Below, in pieces: positions 36,426-45,198 of a DNA stretch of 64,000 nucleotides. Position numbers and translations under genes: made by a program. The notes beneath the pieces were generated by a model. The model saw only the letters and a list, made by a program, of their open reading frames with translations. It searched no databases and was not told where the DNA came from. The stretch is from Calothrix membranacea FACHB-236. GTDB taxonomy: Bacteria > Cyanobacteriota > Cyanobacteriia > Cyanobacteriales > Nostocaceae. Where the stretch lies: NCBI RefSeq assembly GCF_014696315.1, contig NZ_JACJPX010000005.1, positions 62,001 through 126,000 on the forward strand, in the 5' to 3' direction. Numbering within the stretch: the first letter of the stretch is position 1; each line of letters opens with the position of its first letter.

Positions 36426-38432
36426 ATGCATAATACTAATAAGCAGAGTCTTCACATAAAAAAAGTTCCTGGTCGAATATATGTACAAGAAAACCTGGAA
36501 ACTGATATGGGTAGCGTAATAGCAGGTCAAACTACCTATAGCAAAATTATATTAATTTTATCTGTAATTTTTATTTGTGTTTTGTTAAGTATTATATCGG
36601 GATATTTGGGTGCAATTACAAGCCTATATATCAGTGTAGACACTCAACTGCGTTTAGGGTATTCACTGATGACGCTCGTTTTGGTTAGCTGGTTTTTGAC
36701 CACAATTTATCAGGGTTGGAGTCGAAGTATATTGTCAGTCATCTTAGCAATATTCTTAGCTATAACAGGAGCAAATATACTCGCGGGAATGAATCAATTA
36801 AAACTACCTGAACAGTTTTTCTTTGCAACTTCAGTATTGATAGTTGTAGGACTAGTGATATGTAACGCTTGCTTCTATTTTTTTCGTTTTACTGCTGCCT
36901 TATTTGATGTTTTACTACCTAAACACCACTGGGTATGGATGGCTTCTAGATTTGCTAGTGCTTTAATTAACATTTTGGCAGCAAAAATTGGCTCGGATAT
37001 AGGATTCTTTGCTGCTAAAACCAATGGTGATTGGCTCCAAGATATTTTGCCAAAATTACCAGAAACAGAACAATTAGCTCTAACTATAATTGCTATTTTA
37101 AGTGGAATTTTATTAACTTTAATACTTACCCTAAGTAGCTGGTGGGTTAATTATCACCAAAATGTACCTTGGCGGTATCCTGATTTACTACGTTCCTGGG
37201 TATTAGCTGTTGGTTCTTGGTGTGGTACTTCTTTCCAAAACTTAGATTTAAGCGGAGTAAATTTTCGCAAAGCTAAGTTAGCGAACACTGACTTGCGAGC
37301 CAAAAAACTTTATCGCACTTGTTTCCAAGGTGTCACCGGATTGGAAAGAGCTAGAGTTGATAGCCGCTATATGGATTTAGAAAATCCTCAAGTCCAAAAA
37401 CTTTTAACTCACGGATATTCCGAAACAAAGGACTTGCGTGACCTCAATTTGCGAGGAGCTTATTTGCAAAATGCAGATTTACGTCAACTAGATTTTACTG
37501 ATACCGATTTGACTGGCGCAGATTTACAAAATGCAGATTTGCGAGGCAGTATTTTGGTGCGAACTCAAGTTATTGGGGTAGATTTTACTGGCGCAAATTT
37601 AACGGGGATTTGTATTCAAGATTGGAGTGTGAATAGCCAAACTAATTTTACGAATGTGGAATGTGAATACATCTATCGCAAATTAAATGACAAAGGCGAG
37701 CCAAGCGATCGCTATCCTTTAGAAGGGCAGAGTTTTGCACCCAGAGAGTTTGAATCTCTGTATCAAGAAGTGGGTAATGTTGTGGAATTAGTTTTTAAAG
37801 AAGGTGTTAACTGGCGAGCTTTTGCCTTTACTTTACAAAAGCTACAAATAGAAGATGATGGACTAGGATTAGAACTCAAGGGTATTGAAAGACGGGGCGA
37901 TTTGTGGGTAGTGAAGGTGAAGCATAATGAGAACGCACCCAAAGAAATTGTCGAACAGCGCCTTAATGGTCTTTACCCCGAAATGCTGAATCTGCTGGCG
38001 ACAAAAGAACAACAAATTAATAAGCTATTAGGTATTGCCGCAGATCAAGCAGAAGCTTTAAAAGGTTATAGTAAACAGCCTTTTGGTAATCATTTTTTCA
38101 TTACTGGTAGTACTATTACCAATCTCGCTGGCTCTGGTCAAATTGATTACGATGAAGCAGCTGATCAAGTTCGCAGCATTGTTGCTCATGGTAGTAATTT
38201 AGATGCAGCCCATGCCAAAGCTCAAAATCTCTTAAATCAACTGCAAGGACAGAGTGTCGCTACTACCTCGGATCAACAAGCAGAACTCATCCAACAAGTT
38301 ATTCTCACTGAAGCCAATAAAGATCCTTTTTTCAAGCAGTTTTTGCTGCAACAAGGTCAGCAAATTACTACCACAATGCCAGAAAGTGCGATGAATAAAG
38401 CTATGCAAGCCGCAATCGCTCAACTCAGGTAA
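36426..38432 (+). CDS. Membrane pentapeptide-repeat protein
   Basis: A 668-residue protein with five hydrophobic helices in the first 240 residues (about 41-66, 78-96, 102-120, 132-154, 218-240). Pentapeptide repeats follow at 272-395 (A(D/N)LxG type, for example LRGAYLQNADLRQLDF), forming a right-handed quadrilateral beta-helix. Residues about 415-545 (FESLYQEVGNVVELVFKEGVNW onward) are a domain frequent in cyanobacterial pentapeptide proteins. At 554-578 lies ITNLAGSGQIDYDEA, shared with the caspase C-terminus, followed by a Gln/Ala-rich helical tail. It is divergent from the trypsin-like gene, 81 bp from the start preferred for it, so a common control region is likely. Confidence 0.82.
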   Translation: MHNTNKQSLHIKKVPGRIYVQENLETDMGSVIAGQTTYSKIILILSVIFICVLLSIISGYLGAITSLYISVDTQLRLGYSLMTLVLVSWFLTTIYQGWSRSILSVILAIFLAITGANILAGMNQLKLPEQFFFATSVLIVVGLVICNACFYFFRFTAALFDVLLPKHHWVWMASRFASALINILAAKIGSDIGFFAAKTNGDWLQDILPKLPETEQLALTIIAILSGILLTLILTLSSWWVNYHQNVPWRYPDLLRSWVLAVGSWCGTSFQNLDLSGVNFRKAKLANTDLRAKKLYRTCFQGVTGLERARVDSRYMDLENPQVQKLLTHGYSETKDLRDLNLRGAYLQNADLRQLDFTDTDLTGADLQNADLRGSILVRTQVIGVDFTGANLTGICIQDWSVNSQTNFTNVECEYIYRKLNDKGEPSDRYPLEGQSFAPREFESLYQEVGNVVELVFKEGVNWRAFAFTLQKLQIEDDGLGLELKGIERRGDLWVVKVKHNENAPKEIVEQRLNGLYPEMLNLLATKEQQINKLLGIAADQAEALKGYSKQPFGNHFFITGSTITNLAGSGQIDYDEAADQVRSIVAHGSNLDAAHAKAQNLLNQLQGQSVATTSDQQAELIQQVILTEANKDPFFKQFLLQQGQQITTTMPESAMNKAMQAAIAQLR

Positions 38433-38549
38433 TCGAAAAAGTGCGATCGCCACAAAATTTCGGTTAGGGGAGAAGGGGAAAACGTGAAAGGGTAAATTCT
38501 CACCTGTCCACTGTTCTCAAAGCATCGCTGTCATAACCTCTACTAATAC

Positions 38550-38565
38550 ATCAACTTTTTTTGAT
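38550..38565. promoter_or_regulatory. ArsR-type operator 1 (ATCAA-N6-TTGAT)
   Basis: A perfect ATCAA-CTTTTT-TTGAT inverted repeat, matching the half-site pattern I recall for the Synechocystis ArsR operator. It lies about 98 bp upstream of the pstS-like start. A second copy lies at 38603. Confidence 0.65.
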
Positions 38566-38595
38566 GAATTTTTGTGTATAGTCTCCTAACTGCGA

Positions 38596-38625
38596 TTGAC
38601 ATATCAACTTTTTTTGAAATGATAT
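38596..38625 (+). promoter_or_regulatory. Arsenic operon promoter with ArsR-type operator 2
   Basis: TTGACA at 38596-38601 is a -35 match, and TGATAT at 38620-38625 a weak -10 with 18-bp spacing. Between them lies ATCAA-CTTTTT-TTGAA (38603-38618), one base short of operator 1. A repressor bound here would block the polymerase. Confidence 0.6.
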
Positions 38626-38662
38626 AGACATACCCTCAATATCACCTCTATCGGTAATATCA

Positions 38663-39724
38663 ATGAACGCAGCAGCAAAGCAATTAGCGATCGCGTTTGG
38701 GATGTTAGCTTTGGTATCCAGTTGCGCCACCACATCCAATCCATCAACGCAGACTCAGCAGTCGCAGCAAGTAACAGAAGTTGCTGATTCTACAAAAGTC
38801 ACAGCGATTAAGATAGATGGTTCTAGTACCGTATATCCCATTACCCAGGCGATCGCTAAAGAATTTCAAACCACCAAGCAACAGAACAAATCAGATGTCA
38901 TAGTTAACTTCTCCGGTACTACTGGGGGATTTGAAAAATTCTGTGCGGGAGAAACAGATATTAGCAACGCTTCTCGACCGATTTTGAAGTCAGAGATGGA
39001 AGCCTGTAACAAAAATGGCGTGAGGTACTTTGAGTTACCCATCGCTTTTGATGCGCTAACTATCGCCGTTCATCCCCAAAACAATTGGGCAAAAGACATT
39101 ACCGTTGCAGAATTGAAAAAGATTTGGGAACCTGCGGCGGAAGGTAAAATCACCCGATGGAACCAAGTGCGTGCATCCTGGCCCGATCGCCCTTTGAATT
39201 TATATGGTGCTGGTAAGAAATCTGGTACTTTTGACTACTTTACAGAAGCAACTGTTGGTAAAGTCAGAGCTAGCCGCAACGACTACACAGCTAGCGAAGA
39301 TGATAACGCTTTAGTAGAAAATATTAGTAAAGACCCTAATGCTTTAGGTTACTTTGGTTACTCATATTACGAAGAAAACCAAAGTAAATTAAAAGCCGTA
39401 GCAGTTAACAACGGTAAAGGTGCAATACTCCCATCACGGCAAACAGTAGAAAAAGCCCAATATCAACCGCTATCCCGACCTTTGTTTATTTATGCCAGCT
39501 TTGAGTCTTCCCAAAAGAAACCAGCGCTAAGAGAGTTTTTAGATTTCTACCTCAAAAATGCACCGAAAACAGCAATTGCGGTAGGCTACGTACCTTTACC
39601 AGAGGAAGCTTACAACCTCGATTATGTTCACTTCAACAAAGGCAAAGTAGGCACAGTATTTGAAGGTGAAGCAGAATTAAACCTGACAATTGGTGAATTG
39701 CTGCGGAAACAAGCCAAATTCTAA
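38663..39724 (+). CDS. PstS/SphX-family periplasmic oxyanion-binding lipoprotein
   Basis: A 353-residue substrate-binding protein. The N-terminus carries a signal peptide with lipobox LVSSC (Cys21). [43 protein letters not shown] and [10 protein letters not shown] are the phosphate-contacting segments of the SphX/PstS family. No PstA, PstB or PstC genes accompany it. It is the first gene behind ArsR-type operators and precedes GAPDH, arsJ and acr3, so it is probably arsenate-responsive and may favour phosphate uptake or discrimination under arsenate. This role is inferred from context. Confidence 0.85.
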   Translation: MNAAAKQLAIAFGMLALVSSCATTSNPSTQTQQSQQVTEVADSTKVTAIKIDGSSTVYPITQAIAKEFQTTKQQNKSDVIVNFSGTTGGFEKFCAGETDISNASRPILKSEMEACNKNGVRYFELPIAFDALTIAVHPQNNWAKDITVAELKKIWEPAAEGKITRWNQVRASWPDRPLNLYGAGKKSGTFDYFTEATVGKVRASRNDYTASEDDNALVENISKDPNALGYFGYSYYEENQSKLKAVAVNNGKGAILPSRQTVEKAQYQPLSRPLFIYASFESSQKKPALREFLDFYLKNAPKTAIAVGYVPLPEEAYNLDYVHFNKGKVGTVFEGEAELNLTIGELLRKQAKF

Positions 39725-39847
39725 GAAGTTTTTTAGCTGATTTCCAACATTAAAAACTCTGCAAGCTGACTCTGCGTTGAAAACAGCTAAGAAGTGCAAT
39801 GAGCAATCTGCAAGTTTTGTAGAAATTTAGATATTGGTAAGAACATA

Positions 39848-40864
39848 ATGACAGTTCGTGTTGCTATTAACGGATTTGGTAGGATGGGACGGCTAGCTCT
39901 GCGAGCAGCTTGGGGTTGGACAGAACTAGAATTTGTCCATATTAACGAAATAAAAGGTGGAGCCGAAGCTGCTGCTCACTTACTCAAGTTTGATTCTGTT
40001 CATGGACGTTGGACACCAGAAGTAGAAGCACAAGGCGATCGCGTTCTGATTGATGGTACACCCCTGAGCTTTAGCGAGTATTCCCAGCCAGGTGAAGTTC
40101 CTTGGGAAGAATTAGGTATTGATTTAGTGCTGGAATGCTCCGGCAAATTTAGAACTCCTGCAACCCTGCACCCATATTTCAAGCGGGGAGTACAAAAGGT
40201 AATTGTGGCTGCTCCCGTTAAAGAAGAGGCCCTGAATATTGTCATGGGAGTTAACGATCACCTCTATCAGCCCGATCAACATCATCTATTAACAGCAGCC
40301 TCTTGCACAACCAACTGTTTAGCTCCCGTTGTAAAGGTAATTCACGAAGGTCTAGGTATTAAGCATGGAGTAATTACCACAATCCATGACAATACCAATA
40401 CTCAAACTATCGTTGATGCTCCTCATAAAGACTTACGTCGCGCCCGTGCTACCAGCTTATCGTTAATTCCCACATCAACGGGATCAGCAACAGCGATCGG
40501 GCTAATTTATCCCGAACTCAACGGTAAACTCAATGGTTTAGCCGTGCGAGTCCCACTGCTCAATGCTTCTTTGACAGATTGTGTCTTTGAAGTTGTGCGT
40601 CCTACCACAGTTGCAGAGATTAACAGCTTACTCAAAGCGGCTTCCGAACAAGCACCACTAAAAGGAATTTTGGGTTATGAAGAACGTCCTTTAGTATCTA
40701 TCGACTACAAAGACGATCCTCGTTCCTCAATCATCGATGCCCTCTCCACAATGGTTGTAGATGAAACCCAAGTCAAAATACTTGCCTGGTATGACAACGA
40801 ATGGGGCTACGCCAACCGCATGGTTGAACTCGCTCGTAAGGTGGCTTTGAGTTTGAAGAAATAG
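39848..40864 (+). CDS. ArsJ-associated glyceraldehyde-3-phosphate dehydrogenase
   Basis: A 338-residue type I GAPDH with the NAD-binding start [18 protein letters not shown], catalytic Cys153 in SCTTNCLAP and His180 in TIHDNTNTQ. Its position directly upstream of arsJ marks it as the arsenate-dedicated paralogue. In the known pathway it uses arsenate instead of phosphate to form 1-arseno-3-phosphoglycerate, which ArsJ exports and which decays outside to arsenate. Length and motifs are complete. Glycolytic and photosynthetic GAPDH copies would lie elsewhere in the genome. Confidence 0.9.
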   Translation: MTVRVAINGFGRMGRLALRAAWGWTELEFVHINEIKGGAEAAAHLLKFDSVHGRWTPEVEAQGDRVLIDGTPLSFSEYSQPGEVPWEELGIDLVLECSGKFRTPATLHPYFKRGVQKVIVAAPVKEEALNIVMGVNDHLYQPDQHHLLTAASCTTNCLAPVVKVIHEGLGIKHGVITTIHDNTNTQTIVDAPHKDLRRARATSLSLIPTSTGSATAIGLIYPELNGKLNGLAVRVPLLNASLTDCVFEVVRPTTVAEINSLLKAASEQAPLKGILGYEERPLVSIDYKDDPRSSIIDALSTMVVDETQVKILAWYDNEWGYANRMVELARKVALSLKK

Positions 40865-40925
40865 AGTCAAGAGTCAAAAGTCAAGAGTCAAGAGTCAAGA
40901 GTCAAGAGTCAAAAGTCAAAAGTCA
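40865..40925. repeat. Heptanucleotide array (AGTCAAG/AGTCAAA, 8 units)
   Basis: Eight complete 7-bp units in register starting right after the GAPDH stop codon, then a partial unit. It is an STRR. Confidence 0.95.
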
Positions 40926-40953
40926 TTACAGATTTCTCCCTCATCCCCCTGCT

Positions 40954-41058
40954 CCCCAGTCCCCAATCCCCAATCCCCAATCCCCAGTCCCCAATCCCCA
41001 ATCCCCAGTCCCAAATCCCCAATCCCCAGTCCCCAATCCCCAATCCCCAATCCCCAAT
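40954..41058. repeat. Heptanucleotide array (CCCCAAT/CCCCAGT, 15 units)
   Basis: Fifteen 7-bp units, 10 CCCCAAT, 4 CCCCAGT and one CCCAAAT, ending nine bases before the arsJ start codon. It replaces any Shine-Dalgarno sequence for arsJ. Confidence 0.95.
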
Positions 41059-41067
41059 CCCCATCTC

Positions 41068-42330
41068 ATGGCTTCTACTACAGCTTCTAGCGCTAATTTC
41101 AAAAACTATATTCTAGTTACACTCGCCTACTGGGGCTTTACCTTGACAGATGGTGCCCTGCGAATGCTGGTGTTGCTATACTTCAACAACATTGGCTATA
41201 CCCCAATACAAATCGCGTTCCTGTTTCTGTTCTACGAAGTCTTTGGAGTTGTTACCAATTTCTTAGGTGGTTGGATTGGCTCGCAGTTAGGGCTTAAAGT
41301 GACACTTTATACTGGCATTGGGCTACAAATTTTCTCTCTGGCTATGCTTTCATGGCTAAATCCAGACTGGGTACAGTGGCTTGCAGTCCTCTATGTAATG
41401 GTGGCTCAGGCATTTTCTGGTATTGCCAAAGACTTAACAAAGATGAGTTCTAAGAGTGCTATTCGGTTGGTAGTACCCCAAGATGCTCAGTCATCTTTGT
41501 TCAAGTGGGTAGCGGTACTAACTGGTTCCAAAAATGCCCTGAAAGGAGTTGGTTTCTTTGTTGGTAGCGCACTTTTAGCTTCAGTTGGCTTCGTTAATTC
41601 CCTCTGGATTATGGCAGGGGCGTTGTCTTTGATTATGTTCACTGGGCTAATGCTGCCTAAAGGTATGGGCAAAATCAAGAAGAAAGTTAAATTTAGCCAA
41701 CTCTTTTCTAAAAGCCAAGAAATCAATATTCTCTCTGCTGCCCGATTCTTTCTGTTTGGTTCTCGTGATGTCTGGTTTGTAGTAGGCTTACCAGTATTTT
41801 TACGTACTGTTTTGGGATGGTCATTCTATCAAGTTGGTGGCTTTTTAGCTTGTTGGGTAATTGGCTACGGTGTGATTCAATCCTTAGCACCAACGCTGAT
41901 CCAGCGATTTGGTTCTGGTCGTCCACCACAAGCTAAAACCATTCAGTTTTGGACATTTACCTTAACCGCCGTACCAGCTGCGATCGCCCTTTCCCTGCAA
42001 TTAGGTATACCCGCAAATATTGCGATCGTTGGCGGATTGCTAATTTTTGGCGTAGTATTTGCCTTTAATTCAGCAGTTCACTCTTACCTAGTGTTGGCAT
42101 TTACTGATGATGACAAAGTAGCGCTGAATGTTGGGTTTTACTATATGGCTAACTCTGGCGGTCGATTGGTAGGAACTGTATTGTCTGGTTTGGTATATCA
42201 GCTTTTTGGTTTAGTTGGCTGTCTGTGGACATCGATGTTTTTTGTACTTGCAGCTGCAGTAGTTTCACTGAAGTTACCCAATCCCCAACCAAGCAAAGCA
42301 ATCGCCTGGAAAGCCGGAGACGGAGATTAA
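41068..42330 (+). CDS. arsJ: ArsJ organoarsenical (1-arseno-3-phosphoglycerate) MFS exporter
   Basis: A 420-residue 12-helix MFS protein. [36 protein letters not shown] and [15 protein letters not shown] are characteristic of ArsJ. It exports the unstable 1-arseno-3-phosphoglycerate produced by the adjacent GAPDH, giving arsenate resistance. The ATG follows a repeat array with no ribosome binding site, so translation may depend on coupling or on an unstructured leader. It is followed after 50 bp by acr3 on the same strand. Confidence 0.92.
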   Translation: MASTTASSANFKNYILVTLAYWGFTLTDGALRMLVLLYFNNIGYTPIQIAFLFLFYEVFGVVTNFLGGWIGSQLGLKVTLYTGIGLQIFSLAMLSWLNPDWVQWLAVLYVMVAQAFSGIAKDLTKMSSKSAIRLVVPQDAQSSLFKWVAVLTGSKNALKGVGFFVGSALLASVGFVNSLWIMAGALSLIMFTGLMLPKGMGKIKKKVKFSQLFSKSQEINILSAARFFLFGSRDVWFVVGLPVFLRTVLGWSFYQVGGFLACWVIGYGVIQSLAPTLIQRFGSGRPPQAKTIQFWTFTLTAVPAAIALSLQLGIPANIAIVGGLLIFGVVFAFNSAVHSYLVLAFTDDDKVALNVGFYYMANSGGRLVGTVLSGLVYQLFGLVGCLWTSMFFVLAAAVVSLKLPNPQPSKAIAWKAGDGD

Positions 42331-42380
42331 AAAACTTGATGGGGATAGGAACAACGTGCTATTAATTCAGGTTTACATTC

Positions 42381-43532
42381 ATGAGTACACATTCGCAAGC
42401 TAATAAAGCCTCTACACAAGCAGGTAGTAATCTCAGTTTTTTTGAAAGATACCTAACTATTTGGGTATTTTTATGCATTTTAATCGGCATCGCCTTAGGA
42501 AGATTATTTCCTAAAATAGCAGTAATTCTAGATGCAATAAGTGTCTATCAAGTATCAATTCCCATTGCTATATGTTTGTTTTTCATGATGTATCCCATCA
42601 TGGTAAAAATTGATTTTACTCAAGCAGCAAACGCTATTCGCGCTCCTAAACCTGTAATTCTCACATTAGTTGTAAACTGGCTAATTAAACCATTTACGAT
42701 GGTAGTATTTGCTCAGTTCTTTCTAGGATGGCTATTTCGTCCGTTAATTACAGGTAGCGAATTAATTCATGGTAGTGAAGTAACACTCACAAATTCTTAT
42801 ATTGCTGGGACAATTTTATTGGGTATTGCTCCTTGTACAGCAATGGTATTGCTGTGGGGCTATCTTTCCTATGGTAATCAAGGTCACACCTTGGTGATGG
42901 TAGCAGTTAATTCTCTGACAATGCTATTTTTATATGCACCTTTAGGCAGGTGGTTACTAGCAGCAAATGATTTAACAGTTCCGTGGCAAACAATAGTTTT
43001 ATCGGTGCTAATTTATGTCGGCTTGCCATTAGTAGCAGGAATGTATAGCCGTTACTGGATTTTGAAACATAAAGGTAGAGATTGGTTTGAGAGAATATTT
43101 TTAAAATATCTCAGTCCCATTGCCATTACAGCATTGTTAATTACTTTAGTTTTGCTATTTGCATTTAAAGGAGAATTAATAGTTAATAATCCCTTACATA
43201 TCTTGTTAATTGCTGTACCGCTATTTATCCAAACTAATTTCATTTTTTTAATTAGTTATGTCATAGCCTTAAAACTCAATTTATCTTATGAAGATGCTGC
43301 ACCCGCAGCATTAATAGGAGCCAGCAATCACTTTGAAGTTGCGATCGCAACAGCTGTAATGCTATTTGGTTTAAATTCTGGTGCAGCACTTGCAACAGTA
43401 GTAGGCGTTTTAATCGAAGTCCCAGTTATGTTGATGCTAGTGGAATTTTGCAAACGAACAGCAGCTTGGTTTCCACGAGAACCAGAAAAGGCAACATTAC
43501 GAGATCCCCGTTGTGTCAGTTCTTTCCATTAA
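42381..43532 (+). CDS. acr3: Arsenite efflux permease Acr3
   Basis: A 383-residue inner-membrane permease of the bile/arsenite/riboflavin transporter (BART) family with about 10 helices. The conserved [16 protein letters not shown] segment has the essential Cys152, and [19 protein letters not shown] carries the conserved Glu. It expels As(III) made by ArsC. It is the last gene of the pstS-like/GAPDH/arsJ/acr3 run. The N-terminal 20 residues are polar and variable. Confidence 0.95.
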   Translation: MSTHSQANKASTQAGSNLSFFERYLTIWVFLCILIGIALGRLFPKIAVILDAISVYQVSIPIAICLFFMMYPIMVKIDFTQAANAIRAPKPVILTLVVNWLIKPFTMVVFAQFFLGWLFRPLITGSELIHGSEVTLTNSYIAGTILLGIAPCTAMVLLWGYLSYGNQGHTLVMVAVNSLTMLFLYAPLGRWLLAANDLTVPWQTIVLSVLIYVGLPLVAGMYSRYWILKHKGRDWFERIFLKYLSPIAITALLITLVLLFAFKGELIVNNPLHILLIAVPLFIQTNFIFLISYVIALKLNLSYEDAAPAALIGASNHFEVAIATAVMLFGLNSGAALATVVGVLIEVPVMLMLVEFCKRTAAWFPREPEKATLRDPRCVSSFH

Positions 43533-43777
43533 TTTTAATTTTCAGGTAACAGAATTATCAACATATAGGATTCCTATTTGATTTTTGAAAAAATGATTTG
43601 ACTAGAAGCTTGCTATACAAAGGCTTCTTTCTCAGTATACTTAGCAAGATTCAAGTAGGATTCCTATATATAGGTACAACAATGTTGCACCCTAAAAATT
43701 ATCTCAATTTGAGGTGAGCTTTAAATCAACTACCTCAAATTGAATTACGAATTAGTAATTACCAATTTTTAATAGTC

Positions 43778-44125
43778 TCATGAATTTTGCTGAGGTAACG
43801 CTAAAGCATTTCGCAAAGCTTCAATCCGTTCCGGTACTAGCCGATAGTAAATCCAAGTACCGCGTCTTTCTTTAGCGAGTAACCCTGCTTCATACATCAC
43901 CTTCAGATGATGACTGACTGTAGGCTGTGATAAACCCAAAGGTTCTGTTAATTCACACACACAGGCTTCACCTTTTGGTTGATTGGCGATGAGACTCAGC
44001 AATTGCAGCCGGGATGGATCTCCCAATACGCGAAAGATAGCTGCTGTTTGAGCCGCTACGTCAGGCTTAAGGAAGCCTGACAACACTGATTGACAGCAAG
44101 TAGACAGTTGTTGATGAAAGTTCAT
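43778..44125 (-). CDS. arsR: ArsR family arsenic-responsive repressor
   Basis: About 115 residues from ATG 44125, because the longer frame to 44212 runs through the operator repeats. It is a winged-helix protein with FRVLGDPSRLQLLSLI, the thiolate-bearing EACVCELTEPLGLSQPTVSHHLKVMYEAGLL recognition region and the wing ERRGTWIYYRL. There is an N-terminal Cys pair (STCCQS). CxC in the alpha-3 helix fits As(III) sensing. It is divergent from arsI, with inverted repeats covering both start regions, so it should control arsI and itself. Confidence 0.93.
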   Translation of the reverse strand: MNFHQQLSTCCQSVLSGFLKPDVAAQTAAIFRVLGDPSRLQLLSLIANQPKGEACVCELTEPLGLSQPTVSHHLKVMYEAGLLAKERRGTWIYYRLVPERIEALRNALALPQQNS

Positions 44126-44130
44126 ATCTA

Positions 44131-44197
44131 TATATTGACAGCTATCAATATATGCGGCAATATATTGATGTATATAAATATTGATGAGTGTCAATAT
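44131..44197. promoter_or_regulatory. arsR-arsI operator region, overlapping inverted repeats
   Basis: Two ATATTGA-N6-TCAATAT palindromes (44132-44151 and 44178-44197) flank a nested ATCAATATAT-N6-ATATATTGAT palindrome (44144-44169). TTGACA at 44135-44140 with CAATAT 17 bp later could be the arsI promoter; TTGACA also occurs on the minus strand at 44188-44193. This would allow joint control of the divergent genes. Confidence 0.7.
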
Positions 44198-44224
44198 AAC
44201 GTAAATCGACAAGGGTTTAAATTT

Positions 44225-44680
44225 ATGTCAGTTCTGAAAACTCATGTGGCTTTGAATGTTACCAATATTGAGAAGTCAGTAGCATTTTACCGAGCCATGT
44301 TTGGCGTAGAACCTATGAAATATAAGGCTGACTACGCTAAATTTGATATTCCCAACCCTGCTTTAAACCTGACATTGAACTTAACTGATAGTGTGCAATC
44401 AGGCGGTGCATTATCTCATTTAGGTGTGCAGGTAGAAAGTACACAAGAAGTAGAAGCATCTATCAAACGATTTGCTGATGCTGGATTAGCCTTATTTACC
44501 GAAGAAAATACTAACTGTTGCTATGCTTTACAAGATAAAGTATGGGTGACTGATCCTGATGGTAATCGCTGGGAAGTATTTGTAGTGAAGGTGGCAGATA
44601 CAGCACCAGAGGAGAATATTGCAGCTAATGCTAATTCTTCAGAAGTAGCACCAGTTTTGAAAAAGCCTTGTTGTGCTTAA
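44225..44680 (+). CDS. arsI: ArsI C-As lyase (VOC family)
   Basis: A 151-residue extradiol-dioxygenase-like (vicinal oxygen chelate) protein from ATG 44225; the longer frame starts inside arsR. Fe(II) ligands are probably His7, His65 and Glu117 (THVAL, SHLGVQV, WEVFV). The vicinal Cys98-Cys99 (NTNCCYALQDK) binds trivalent organoarsenicals, as in ArsI. It demethylates methylarsenite or trivalent roxarsone-type compounds. The C-terminus ends KKPCCA, another Cys pair. A strong hairpin follows before arsC. Confidence 0.93.
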   Translation: MSVLKTHVALNVTNIEKSVAFYRAMFGVEPMKYKADYAKFDIPNPALNLTLNLTDSVQSGGALSHLGVQVESTQEVEASIKRFADAGLALFTEENTNCCYALQDKVWVTDPDGNRWEVFVVKVADTAPEENIAANANSSEVAPVLKKPCCA

Positions 44681-44706
44681 AAAAGCGATCGCTATGCATA
44701 TATAAA

Positions 44707-44741
44707 AAATTTAGAGCAGTAATTAATGCTGCTCTAAATTT
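44707..44741 (+). terminator. Hairpin between arsI and arsC
   Basis: A perfect 13-bp stem (AAATTTAGAGCAG with CTGCTCTAAATTT), 9-nt loop and short T/C tail, 27 bp beyond the arsI stop. It may terminate arsI transcription or attenuate read-through into arsC. Confidence 0.65.
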
Positions 44742-44767
44742 CTTCACAAAGAATAACCAGAAGTATC

Positions 44768-45172
44768 ATGAAACGAGTCATGTTTATTTGCAAGCATAAT
44801 TCCCGCCGTTCCCAAATGGCAGAGGGTTTTGCACGCACTTTCGGAGAAGGAAAAATTCTGGTCTCTAGTTCCGGTTTAGCCGCTAGTGAGGTAGATCCCG
44901 TGACTGTAGAAGTGATGTCAGAAATTGGAATTGATATCAGCAATCAAACTTCTCAACCTTTAAGTGACTTCAATCCTCAAGATTATGATGCTGTAATTTC
45001 TTTATGTGGTTGTGGCGTAAACTTACCGCAAGAGTGGGTATTACGCGAAGTCTTTGAAGATTGGCATCTTGACGATCCCGAAGGCGAATCAATTGCTACC
45101 TTTCGTCGCGTTCGCGAAGAAGTCAAGCAAAGAGTCGCGAATTTAATTGAGACTCTGAATGCAAAAGTTTGA
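44768..45172 (+). CDS. arsC: Arsenate reductase, cyanobacterial ArsC
   Basis: A 134-residue low-molecular-weight phosphatase-fold reductase. The P-loop FICKHNSRRSQ holds Cys8, and SLCGCGV holds Cys80 and Cys82, the same triplet as in the Synechocystis enzyme that uses glutathione/glutaredoxin for As(V) reduction. DPEG supplies the conserved acid. It feeds As(III) to Acr3. It sits behind the arsI terminator-like hairpin. Confidence 0.94.
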   Translation: MKRVMFICKHNSRRSQMAEGFARTFGEGKILVSSSGLAASEVDPVTVEVMSEIGIDISNQTSQPLSDFNPQDYDAVISLCGCGVNLPQEWVLREVFEDWHLDDPEGESIATFRRVREEVKQRVANLIETLNAKV

Positions 45173-45198
45173 ATCTATGGTGTCAATCCAAAATTTAA

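Noticed and set aside
31773-38432. Assignment to a named anti-phage defence system
   Set aside because: No NTPase, nucleotide cyclase, CRISPR or reverse transcriptase partner is present, so no known system can be named.
40865-41058. Possible CRISPR array
   Set aside because: Units are contiguous 7-mers with no unique spacers and no cas genes nearby; they are STRRs.
44090-44224. N-terminal extension of ArsI to 44090
   Set aside because: It would overlap arsR and be encoded by operator palindromes; the ATG at 44225 gives the family start.
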